Shown here piece by piece: positions 34,932-43,682 of a stretch of DNA of 51,312 bases; the stretch's first letter is position 1; every line of letters starts with the position of its first letter. The DNA is from Pseudomonadota bacterium. Lineage in GTDB: Bacteria > Pseudomonadota > Gammaproteobacteria > Burkholderiales > Burkholderiaceae_C. The translations under genes and the position numbers were made by a program. Location of the stretch: the NCBI GenBank assembly GCA_018242005.1, contig JAFECU010000206.1:1-51312 (forward strand). Direction: 5' to 3'. The notes below the pieces were generated by a model, which searched no databases, was not told where the DNA came from, and was given only the letters and a program-made list of their open reading frames with translations.

Positions 34932-36248
34932 TCAGGCCTGTGCCATCTGGTCGGCCCAGGCCAGGGCCTGCAGGTGGGCCCAGTTGATCTGCTGGTTGGT
35001 CAGTTGCAGCGATTGTGCCGCCTGGTCGAAGCCGCTGTCGTCGCTGCTCTCGCAGGCCTCGACCAGCGTGAGCAGCCGGCCGTACAGGTTGTCGCGCTGC
35101 AGCAACGCAGCGGCCAGTTCGTCGGGCAGCTGAAGGAGGCCGAGGGCCGAGTCAAGCGGCATGCCCAGCATTTGGTCGAGCAGAGAAAAGAGGCCGACCA
35201 CGAAGGCCTGGTCTGCCTGCTCGGGCGACATGAATTCGCGGGCCAGAAGCTCCATGAGCCGGCCGCGCACCACGGCGGTCTGACCCACGGCGGGAGGTGA
35301 GCCGGCGCTGCGCGCGGCCGTGAGCAGCAGCGCCGCCCAGCGAAACAGCTTCTTGAGGCCCAGCAGCAGCACTGCCTGGCGCACCGAGGTGATCTCGCGC
35401 GCCAGGCCCAGGCCCGCGGAGTTGATCAGCCGCATGAGGTTGAACGCCAGGCCCGCGTCCTTTTTGAGCACTTCCTCAATCTCGGCGGTGGTGGCCTGGC
35501 TGCGCAACAGGTTGAGCAGCTGCACGATGCTGGCCTGCGTGGGGCTGAGCAGCCGGGCCTCGATCAGCGTGGGGCGTGAGAACCAGTAGCCCTGGAACAG
35601 CGTGATGCCGAGCGACGACGCCATGTCGTACTGCTGAGCGGTTTCCACCTTCTCTGCAATCAGCCGCGCCGCCGAATGGCGAGCGGCGTAGCCGACGAGC
35701 ACGGCCAGCTGGTCGGGCGCGAGCAGGGCCATGTCCAGCTTGATGTAGTCCGCCATCGGCAGCCATGGCGCGTAGGCCGACTCCAGCACCTGGTGGTTGA
35801 AGGCCAGGCGAAAGCCGCGCGCACGCAGCTCGGCCAGAATGGGCAGGCGTGCCTGTACCTCCTGGGCTGCCACATGGCCCAGCGAGGGGATCTCTAGCAC
35901 CACCTTGTCGGGGCTGACGAGTTCCAGATGGCCGCCGGCCAGGCTCTCGTGGGTGCAGTTGACGAAGATCAGCATCTTGCCCACCACCTCATCGGAGCCG
36001 GCGTGCGAAAGCGCCGTGAAGACCAACAGCACATCGCTGGCGGCCGTGTGCTCGGCGCGGCTTCGCGAGCGATTGAACAGCTCATAGCCCATGACCACCT
36101 GCTGGCCGTCCATGATGGCCTGGCGCGCGATCATGGCGCCGCCGCCCGGCGCGGGAGTGGCCGGGCCTGGAGCATGGGGGGCGGTGGGAGTGATCGGCAT
36201 GGTGTGGGTGGGGCGATGCTGGGCAGAGGGCTCGGCGGCGCTGTTCAT
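34932..36248 (-). CDS. EAL-HDOD signal-transduction protein (first of a tandem pair)
   Basis: This 438-residue paralog of the next gene shares domain order and many blocks, for example VNCTHESLAGGHLEL and LGLKKLFRWAALLLT. The EAL motif is YELFNR and the catalytic acidic residues are again missing. The N-terminal 40 residues are proline/alanine-rich and poorly conserved, and no Shine-Dalgarno supports the ATG at 36248. A TACAAT box overlaps that ATG, so ATG codons at 36200 or further in may be the true start. It follows the DUF455 gene by 34 bp. Confidence 0.8.
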   Translation of the reverse strand: MNSAAEPSAQHRPTHTMPITPTAPHAPGPATPAPGGGAMIARQAIMDGQQVVMGYELFNRSRSRAEHTAASDVLLVFTALSHAGSDEVVGKMLIFVNCTHESLAGGHLELVSPDKVVLEIPSLGHVAAQEVQARLPILAELRARGFRLAFNHQVLESAYAPWLPMADYIKLDMALLAPDQLAVLVGYAARHSAARLIAEKVETAQQYDMASSLGITLFQGYWFSRPTLIEARLLSPTQASIVQLLNLLRSQATTAEIEEVLKKDAGLAFNLMRLINSAGLGLAREITSVRQAVLLLGLKKLFRWAALLLTAARSAGSPPAVGQTAVVRGRLMELLAREFMSPEQADQAFVVGLFSLLDQMLGMPLDSALGLLQLPDELAAALLQRDNLYGRLLTLVEACESSDDSGFDQAAQSLQLTNQQINWAHLQALAWADQMAQA

Positions 36249-36282
36249 TGTAGGCAAGATGCCATCGGTGCCCGCGCTCACT

Positions 36283-37089
36283 TCAGCCTTGCTCCAGCCA
36301 CAGCAGCTCGGCCTCGCTGAACCCCGCGGCGCGGCGTGCCGCGGCATTCAGCGGCGGCTTGGGACGCGGTGCCTCGTAGCGTTCGACGAGCAGGGCGAAG
36401 TGCGCCACCGGGTCGAGTCCTGCGCGCGCGCACAGCCAGCCGTACCAGTGGTTGCCTATGGCCACATGGCCCACCTCCTCGGCGAGGATGATGTCCAGGA
36501 TGGCCACCGCGGCGAGCGCGTCGGGCTGGCCCACCTGGCGCAGCTTGCGCTGGATCAGCGGCGTGGCGTCCAGGCCGCGCGCCTCCAGCGTGCGCGGCAC
36601 CAGGGCCATGCGTGCCACGATGTCGTGCGCCGTCTTCTCGCACATGCTCCACAGGCCCTGGTGCGCCGGGAAGTCGCCATAGTCGTGGCCCAGGTGCTGG
36701 CGCATGTGATCGCGCAGCAGGCGGAAATGCTTGGCCTCCTCGGCGGCCACGCGCAGCCAGTCCAGGTAGAACGGCTCGGGCATGCCGGCAAAGCGCCAGA
36801 TGGCGTCAAGCGCGAGGTTGATGGCGTTGAACTCGATGTGCGCGATGGCGTGGATCAGTACCGCCCGCCCCTCGGGCGTGGCGGGCGAGCGCCGGGCCAC
36901 GGCCGTGTGGTGCAGCAGTTCGGGCCGCGCCGGACGCCCGGGCAGCACCGCCTCATCGGCGGGCATGAGCAATGCTGCAGATGCTATTGAAAACGAAGCT
37001 GCTTGCGCTTGCATATCAAGCGCTGCGGCCGATTTTTCCTCTGGGTCTGAGAGGCGCAAGACCTCCAGCGCACGTTGACGAAGCTCCAT
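36283..37089 (-). CDS. DUF455 family ferritin-like protein
   Basis: The 268-residue protein is a four-helix ferritin-like protein of the DUF455 family. The likely di-iron ligands are in HAIAHIEFNAINLALDA, AAEEAKHFRLL and LAEEVGHVAIG. The family is widespread but its reaction is unknown; MiaE-like hydroxylation has been suggested by fold alone. Residues about 18-36 (SAAALDMQAQAASFSIAS and neighbours) are encoded by AT-rich repeat copy D and look unlike the rest of the protein. A TACAAT box seven bases before the ATG suggests a leaderless mRNA. I considered Coq7, but the GRPARPELL segment and length favour DUF455. Confidence 0.85.
   Translation of the reverse strand: MELRQRALEVLRLSDPEEKSAAALDMQAQAASFSIASAALLMPADEAVLPGRPARPELLHHTAVARRSPATPEGRAVLIHAIAHIEFNAINLALDAIWRFAGMPEPFYLDWLRVAAEEAKHFRLLRDHMRQHLGHDYGDFPAHQGLWSMCEKTAHDIVARMALVPRTLEARGLDATPLIQRKLRQVGQPDALAAVAILDIILAEEVGHVAIGNHWYGWLCARAGLDPVAHFALLVERYEAPRPKPPLNAAARRAAGFSEAELLWLEQG
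36983..37038. repeat. AT-rich palindromic element, copy D, in frame in the DUF455 gene
   Basis: GCTATTGAAAACGAAGCTGC is followed by TTGCGCTT, the loop GCATATC, AAGCGCTGCGGCC and GATTTTTCC. GCGCTT (37005-37010) and AAGCGC (37018-37023) are exact reverse complements around a 7-base loop. It encodes an alanine/serine/glutamine-rich stretch near the N-terminus of the protein and keeps the frame open. Confidence 0.7.
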
Positions 37090-37090
37090 A

Positions 37091-37104
37091 CCTACAATTG
37101 TAGG
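37091..37104. promoter_or_regulatory. Palindromic double -10 box between divergent genes
   Basis: CCTACAATTGTAGG is a perfect 14-bp palindrome. It contains TACAAT on the plus strand (37093-37098) for the gamma-carbonic-anhydrase gene and TACAAT on the minus strand (37097-37102) for the DUF455 gene. The two -10 boxes share two bases, so only one polymerase could melt this site at a time. Minus-strand transcription would begin at the DUF455 start codon; plus-strand transcription would leave a leader of about 25 bases with GGAGG at 37116-37120. Confidence 0.5.
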
Positions 37105-37129
37105 TTTTGAACAACGGAGGCAACGGGCG

Positions 37130-37654
37130 ATGGCGATCTATGAACTCGATGGCGTCGCGCCAGACGTGGCGGGAACGGCCTGGGTGGCCGACAGTGCCCA
37201 GGTCATGGGCAAGGTGGTGCTGCGTGAGGACGCCAGCGTGTGGTTTGGCACCGTGGTGCGCGGCGACACCGAGTGCATCACCATTGGCGCCGGAACCAAC
37301 GTGCAGGACGCCAGCGTGCTCCACGCCGACTTCGGCCAGCCGCTGGTGATCGGCGAGCGGGTGACCGTGGGCCACAAGGTCATGCTGCATGGCTGCACCA
37401 TTGGCGACGAGTCCCTGATCGGCATAGGGGCCGTGGTGCTCAACGGCGCGAAGATCGGCAGGAACTGCCTGGTGGGTGCCGGATCTCTCGTCACCGAGGG
37501 CAAGGAGTTTCCCGACGGCTCGATGATTCTGGGCAGCCCGGCGCGCGTCGTGCGCCAGCTCACGCCCGAGCAGATCGAGGGGCTGCGCCAGAGTGCGCAC
37601 AACTACATGGCGAACGCGCGCCGCTTCAAGGCGGGCCTGCGCAAACTGGATTGA
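37130..37654 (+). CDS. Gamma-carbonic anhydrase family protein (YrdA/PaaY-like)
   Basis: This 174-residue left-handed beta-helix hexapeptide-repeat protein belongs to the gamma-class carbonic anhydrase-like group. The zinc-site histidines are visible in ASVLHADFG and in VGHKVMLHGC. The repeats (for example IGAGTNVQDAS, IGERVTVGHKV, IGDESLIGIGAVV) form the helix, and a short C-terminal helix follows. Activity in this subgroup is often weak or different from carbonic anhydrase. GGAGG nine bases before the ATG fixes the start. hslO follows after nine bases. Confidence 0.9.
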   Translation: MAIYELDGVAPDVAGTAWVADSAQVMGKVVLREDASVWFGTVVRGDTECITIGAGTNVQDASVLHADFGQPLVIGERVTVGHKVMLHGCTIGDESLIGIGAVVLNGAKIGRNCLVGAGSLVTEGKEFPDGSMILGSPARVVRQLTPEQIEGLRQSAHNYMANARRFKAGLRKLD

Positions 37655-37663
37655 TACAAACGG

Positions 37664-38650
37664 ATGTCTGAACTGCACAAGTTTTTGTTTGAGGGCCTGC
37701 CGGTGCGCGGCATGATCGTGCGCCTGACCGATGCATGGACGGAGCTGCTCGCGCGCCGTGCCGGAAACACCGGGACCGGTGCCTATCCCGCGCCCGTGGG
37801 CGAGCTGCTCGGCGAGATGACGGCTGCCGCCGTGCTGATGCAGGCCAACATCAAGTTCAACGGCGCGCTGGTGCTGCAGGTGTTCGGTGACGGGCCGGTC
37901 AAGCTGGCCGTGGCCGAGGTTCGCTCCGACCTGAGCCTGCGCGCCACGGCGTCGGTCACGGGCGCTTTGGCGCCCGATGCCGGCCTGGCCGACATGGTGA
38001 ACGCGGGCGGCGGCGGGCGCTGCGCCATCACGCTCGACCCCGAGGACCGCCTGCCGGGCCAGCAGCCCTACCAGGGGGTGGTGCCGCTGCATGGCGACCA
38101 CAGGGAAAAGCTCGGCAGGCTCAGCGATGTGCTGCAGCACTACATGCTGCAGTCCGAGCAGCTGGACACCACGCTGGTGCTGGCGGCCAACGACCAGGTG
38201 GCCGCGGGCCTGCTGATCCAGCGAATGCCCGTCAGCGGAGAGGGCAACCTGGCGGCCGCTGCGGGGCAGGCCGACGAAGACCTGATCGGGCGAAGCGAGG
38301 ACTACAACCGCATCGCCACGCTGGCCGCGAGCCTGACGCGCGAGGAACTGCTGACGCTGGACGTGGACACCATTTTGCGCCGCCTGTTCTGGGAGGAGAA
38401 GCTGCTGCGCTTCGTGCCCCAGCAGGGGGAGAGCGGCCCGCGCTTTGCCTGCTCGTGCAGCCGTACGCGCGTGGGCAACATGCTGCGCGGCCTGGGCTCG
38501 CAAGAGGTGCAAAGCATCCTCGACGAGCGCGGCAGCATCGAGGTGGGCTGTGAATACTGCGGCCAGCAATACCATTTCGACGCCGTGGACGCGGCCCAGC
38601 TGTTTACCGCGCCGGGCCAGCAGCCGCCGGTGTCGGCCAGCGTGCAATAG
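37664..38650 (+). CDS. hslO: Redox-regulated chaperone Hsp33
   Basis: Hsp33 is a cytoplasmic holdase activated when oxidants release its zinc and form disulfides. The 328-residue product has the N-terminal substrate domain and the C-terminal zinc switch with C263-S-C265 and C296-E-Y-C299, the CxC and CxxC pairs. The length is a little above the E. coli protein. It is probably co-transcribed with the upstream gamma-carbonic-anhydrase-like gene and followed by a hairpin. Confidence 0.96.
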   Translation: MSELHKFLFEGLPVRGMIVRLTDAWTELLARRAGNTGTGAYPAPVGELLGEMTAAAVLMQANIKFNGALVLQVFGDGPVKLAVAEVRSDLSLRATASVTGALAPDAGLADMVNAGGGGRCAITLDPEDRLPGQQPYQGVVPLHGDHREKLGRLSDVLQHYMLQSEQLDTTLVLAANDQVAAGLLIQRMPVSGEGNLAAAAGQADEDLIGRSEDYNRIATLAASLTREELLTLDVDTILRRLFWEEKLLRFVPQQGESGPRFACSCSRTRVGNMLRGLGSQEVQSILDERGSIEVGCEYCGQQYHFDAVDAAQLFTAPGQQPPVSASVQ

Positions 38651-38668
38651 CGCGCCGCCCTGGCATTT

Positions 38669-38687
38669 GCCGGACGGGTCGTCCGGC
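38669..38687. terminator. Hairpin after hslO
   Basis: GCCGGACG-GGT-CGTCCGGC is a perfect 8-bp stem with a 3-base loop, 19 bp after the hslO stop. It lacks a T-run. It probably separates hslO from the amino-acid importer operon, whose own -10 box follows. Confidence 0.5.
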
Positions 38688-38692
38688 GCAGC

Positions 38693-38698
38693 GACAAT
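38693..38698 (+). promoter_or_regulatory. -10-like GACAAT before the amino-acid importer operon
   Basis: GACAAT lies 33 bases before the binding-protein ATG, right after the hslO hairpin. A transcript from here would have a leader of about 27 bases with an AAGGA ribosome-binding site. No strong -35 is seen. Confidence 0.35.
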
Positions 38699-38731
38699 AG
38701 CGCCTTTCGAGCCAGTTCAAGGAATCGCTTC

Positions 38732-39493
38732 ATGAAAAAGAAAATCGTCGCCCTGGTCCTTGCGGGCCTGGCGGGCGTGGCCTGCGCGGCCGACCTGCGG
38801 GTGGGGCTGAACCCCGCCTACGAGCCCTTCGAATCCAAGACCGCGTCCGGCGAAATCGTCGGCTTCGACGTGGACATCGCCAATGCGCTGTGCGCGCAGA
38901 TCAAGCGCAAATGCGTGTTCGTCGAGTCCGAGTGGGACAGCATCATCCCCGGCCTGCAGGCCAAGAAGTTCGACGTGGTCATCAGCTCCATGTCGATCAC
39001 GCCCGAGCGCGCGCGCGTGGTGGACTTCACCAAGCGCTACTACAAGACCCCCAGCGCCATCGTCGTCAAGAAGAGCGTCAAGTACGACGGCCCGGCCTCG
39101 CTCAAGGGCATGAAGATCGGCGTGCTCAAGAGCAGCACGCAGGAGAAATGGGCCATGGGCGAGCTCAAGCCCGCGGGCGTCATCGTCGTGCCCTACCAGT
39201 CGCAGAACCAGGTCTACCTGGACATACAGGCCGGACGCCTGGACGGCACGGTGGCCGACAAGGTGGAGGTCAACGGCGGCTTCCTGCGCAAGCCCGAGGG
39301 CAAGGACTTTGGCTACGTCGGCCCCGATCAGTACGACGTGAAGTACTACGGCGAGGGCATTGGCATTGCGTTGCGCAAGGGCCAGGGCGATCTGAAGAAG
39401 CAGCTCAACGAGGCAATAGACACCATCCGCGCCAACGGCACCTACGACAAGATCGCCAAGAAGTACTTCGACTTCGATCCCTATGGCAAGTGA
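38732..39493 (+). CDS. Basic-amino-acid ABC transporter, periplasmic binding protein (HisJ/ArgT-like)
   Basis: The 253-residue protein has a signal peptide (cleavage near VACAA, residue 20) and the SBP_bac_3 fold. It carries GLNPAYEPFESK, GFDVDIANALCAQIKRKC with the conserved cysteine pair, and SSMSITPERARVVDF, all typical of lysine/arginine/ornithine or histidine receptors. It starts a four-gene importer operon. The precise ligand cannot be decided from sequence alone. Confidence 0.92.
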   Translation: MKKKIVALVLAGLAGVACAADLRVGLNPAYEPFESKTASGEIVGFDVDIANALCAQIKRKCVFVESEWDSIIPGLQAKKFDVVISSMSITPERARVVDFTKRYYKTPSAIVVKKSVKYDGPASLKGMKIGVLKSSTQEKWAMGELKPAGVIVVPYQSQNQVYLDIQAGRLDGTVADKVEVNGGFLRKPEGKDFGYVGPDQYDVKYYGEGIGIALRKGQGDLKKQLNEAIDTIRANGTYDKIAKKYFDFDPYGK

Positions 39494-39500
39494 TGTGAGA

Positions 39501-39555
39501 TTCGGCGTCGAGCGTTGAACGCGGGGCGGTTTCCACACCCCGCGCCAACGCCGAA
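39501..39555 (+). promoter_or_regulatory. Intercistronic stem-loop after the binding-protein gene
   Basis: TTCGGC...GTTG..CGCGGGG (39501-39526) pairs with CCCCGCG.CAAC.GCCGAA (39538-39555), a long interrupted stem around an 11-base loop. It fills the gap between the binding-protein gene and the first permease gene. In ABC operons such structures commonly protect the upstream message and reduce downstream expression, giving excess binding protein; that role here is inferred. Confidence 0.55.
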
Positions 39556-39572
39556 CGCCCAACCGCTTTCAG

Positions 39573-40262
39573 ATGAACGACTACTACCTGGCCATCCTGC
39601 ACGGCTCGCTGCTCACGGCGGGTGTGTCGCTGGCCTCGCTGGCCGTTGCCACGTTGCTGGGGCTGCTTGGGGCGGCGGCCAAGCTCTCGGGCAGCAGGCC
39701 GCTCATCTGGCTGGCGCAGCTCTACACCACGGTGGTGCGCGGCATTCCAGAGCTCTTGATGATGCTGCTGGTGTTCTACGGCGGCGCCATAGGCCTCAAC
39801 AGCCTGGTGGAGCTGTGGGGCAACCAGGAAGGTGTCGATCTTGACCCCTTTGTCGCCGGCGTGCTGACCATAGGCTTCATCTACGGCGCCTACATGACCG
39901 AGACCTTCCGTGGCGCCATCCTGGCCATTCCTCGTGGCCAGATGGAGGCCGCCTGGGCCTTTGGCATGGGGCGCTTTCAAACGTTCATGCGCATCACCCT
40001 GCCACAGATGGTGCGCTACGCGCTGCCGAGCTTCACCAACAACTGGCTGGTGCTCATCAAGGCCACGGCGCTGGTCAGCCTGATTGGCCTGCACGACATG
40101 ACCTACCTGGCCAAGCAGTCCAGCGCCGCCACGCGCGAACCCTTTGCCTTCTTTCTGTTCACGGCCGCCATTTACCTGGCCTATACCTCGCTGTCGCTGT
40201 GGGCGCTCAAGCGCGTGAGCTCGCGCTACAGCCTGGGCAGCGACAGGGTGCAGCTGCAATGA
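39573..40262 (+). CDS. Basic-amino-acid ABC transporter permease (HisQ-like)
   Basis: This 229-residue inner-membrane permease has about five helices of the HisQM family (BPD_transp_1). The ATPase-contact loop is GQMEAAWAFGMGRFQTFMRI, matching the EAA motif. It pairs with the next gene to form the membrane channel. Its last bases overlap the start of that gene (ATGA). Confidence 0.92.
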   Translation: MNDYYLAILHGSLLTAGVSLASLAVATLLGLLGAAAKLSGSRPLIWLAQLYTTVVRGIPELLMMLLVFYGGAIGLNSLVELWGNQEGVDLDPFVAGVLTIGFIYGAYMTETFRGAILAIPRGQMEAAWAFGMGRFQTFMRITLPQMVRYALPSFTNNWLVLIKATALVSLIGLHDMTYLAKQSSAATREPFAFFLFTAAIYLAYTSLSLWALKRVSSRYSLGSDRVQLQ

Positions 40263-40972
40263 ACTGGAGCGTGCTTTTCGAGCCCGAGACCCTGGCGCTG
40301 TACGGTGCGGGCCTGCTCGTCACCCTGCAGCTCACGCTCTACAGCCTGGCGCTGGGCGCCGTGCTGGCGCTGGCCTGCGCGCTGGCGCTGGTCGGCAGCC
40401 GGCCCTGGCTGCGCTGGCCGGCCCAGGCCTTCACCTACTTCATGCGCGGCACGCCGCTGCTGATACAGGTCTATTTGATCTACTACGGCGTGGCACAGCT
40501 CGAATGGGTGCAGGCGCGCTGGGACCATGTGTGGCCCTGGACGAATTTCAAGGAGCCCTTCTTCTGCGCCCTGCTGTCGTTCAGCCTGAACACCGCTGCC
40601 TATACGGCAGAAACCCTGGCGGGCAGCATCCGCGAGACATCCAAGGGCGAGGTCGAGGCCGCGCGCGCCATGGGCATGGGCCCGTGGCTGCTGATGCGCC
40701 GCATCGTGCTGCCTGGCGCCATACGCCGCATGCTGCCGGCCTATGGCAACGAGGTGGTGATGATGCTGCACAGCTCCAGCCTGGCGAGCACCGTGCCGGC
40801 GCTGGTGGACCTCACGGGCGCGGCCAGCCGTGTCTATGCCGACTTCTACCTGCCGTTCGAGGCCTACCTGTTTGCCGCAGCCATCTACCTGGGCATCACC
40901 CTGTGCCTGCTGAGTGTCTCCAGGCTGGCGGAGCGCCGCTTCCTGGGCTACCTGGCGCCGCGCAAAAACTGA
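40259..40972 (+). CDS. Basic-amino-acid ABC transporter permease (HisM-like)
   Basis: The 237-residue second permease subunit begins MNWSVLFEPETLALYGAGLL at the ATG that overlaps the previous stop. It has five or so helices and the EAA loop GEVEAARAMGMGPWLLMRRI. PAYGNEVVMMLHSSSLAST is the typical HisM C-terminal region. A longer upstream start is ignored because it lies in the preceding gene. The ATPase gene follows after 11 bp. Confidence 0.92.
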   Translation: MNWSVLFEPETLALYGAGLLVTLQLTLYSLALGAVLALACALALVGSRPWLRWPAQAFTYFMRGTPLLIQVYLIYYGVAQLEWVQARWDHVWPWTNFKEPFFCALLSFSLNTAAYTAETLAGSIRETSKGEVEAARAMGMGPWLLMRRIVLPGAIRRMLPAYGNEVVMMLHSSSLASTVPALVDLTGAASRVYADFYLPFEAYLFAAAIYLGITLCLLSVSRLAERRFLGYLAPRKN

Positions 40973-40983
40973 CTTCCCCACAC

Positions 40984-41757
<774 letters not shown>

Positions 41758-41763
41758 AGATTG

Positions 41764-41817
41764 CTCATAAAAAAAGAGCTGCTGACGCTTGATGGATAAG
41801 CGTCAGCAGCTATTTTG
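41764..41817. repeat. AT-rich palindromic element, copy E, acting as bidirectional terminator
   Basis: AGCTGCTGACGCTT (41777-41790) and AAGCGTCAGCAGCT (41798-41811) form a perfect 14-bp stem with the 7-base loop GATGGAT. On the minus strand the stem is followed by CTTTTTTT, a textbook intrinsic terminator for the pyrG-kdsA-eno-ftsB operon; on the plus strand ATTTTG follows, terminating the importer operon. This is the best preserved member of the repeat family. Confidence 0.85.
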
Positions 41818-41821
41818 TATG

Positions 41822-42277
41822 TCAAACCAGCCAGTTTTTGCGCTGCAGGATGCGCGAACCAGGGAACTGGCGTGCACCAGAACAGCAGACACCGCGCAAG
41901 GGCCGCCCCGCCGCGCTGGTGCCGTCCCCCTTCCCGTTGCGCGCAGCGCGTAGAGAGAAGGGGACAGGCGCGAAGCGCCTCAGGGGGGTGTGTCCTTTCG
42001 GCTTGCGCACCACCTGCACGTAGATCTCGCCCTGCTTGACCATGCCCAGCTCGCTGCGGGCCTTTTCCTCGACCATTTCCAGGCCGCCCTTGAGATCGCT
42101 GACCTCGGCGGCCAGACGTTCGTTGACCAGGCGGGCCTGGGCGTTGGCCGCCTGCTGCTTGGCGATCTGCTGGCGCAGCTCCTGCACCCTGCCGACGCTG
42201 CCGCGCCCAGACCACAGCTGAACGTGAATGCCCACGAGCAGCAGCAGCAACACGAGGGGGACGATGCGTGTCGTCAT
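41822..42277 (-). CDS. ftsB: Cell division protein FtsB with repeat-encoded C-terminal tail
   Basis: FtsB is a bitopic division protein that links FtsL and FtsQ at the septum. The 151-residue product has one N-terminal membrane helix (about 5-21) and a coiled coil (about 30-72), ending in the usual GEIYVQVVRKP at about 83-93, where related proteins stop. The remaining 58 residues (94-151) are read through the GC-rich hairpin repeat (copy 2) and have an arginine/glycine/alanine composition unlike FtsB. The gene follows eno by 24 bp and ends at the terminator palindrome. Confidence 0.9.
   Translation of the reverse strand: MTTRIVPLVLLLLLVGIHVQLWSGRGSVGRVQELRQQIAKQQAANAQARLVNERLAAEVSDLKGGLEMVEEKARSELGMVKQGEIYVQVVRKPKGHTPLRRFAPVPFSLRAARNGKGDGTSAAGRPLRGVCCSGARQFPGSRILQRKNWLV
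41921..42000. repeat. GC-rich hairpin repeat, copy 2, inside the 3' end of ftsB
   Basis: GTCCCCCTTCCC (from 41924) pairs with GAAGGGGAC (41957-41965), followed by the hairpin AGGCGC-GAA-GCGCCT (41966-41980) and a G-run. On the minus strand the order of parts equals that of copy 1 at 13345-13460. It is translated in frame with ftsB. Confidence 0.7.
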
Positions 42278-42301
42278 GGCGGCGTGGCGTTGGATTCGGC
42301 T

Positions 42302-43609
<1,308 letters not shown>

Positions 43610-43624
43610 TCAGGTAACTTGTAT

Positions 43625-43675
43625 TCAAATCGAACGCTAACCCTTGTGTGGCAAGCGTTGGCAGCTATCAAAATA
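43625..43675. repeat. AT-rich palindromic element, copy F, between kdsA and eno
   Basis: ATTCAAATCGAACGCTAACC, then TTGTGTGG, AAGCGTTGGCAGC and TATCAAAATACC. AACGCT (43633-43638) and AGCGTT (43654-43659) are reverse complements. It makes up most of the 94-bp gap upstream of eno, so eno transcripts started upstream must pass through it. Its effect on eno expression is unknown. Confidence 0.65.
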
Positions 43676-43682
43676 CCGGTTT

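Noticed and set aside
36283-37089. Identification of the ferritin-like gene as coq7
   Set aside because: The length, the GRPARPELL segment and the spacing of the glutamate/histidine motifs fit DUF455 better than Coq7.
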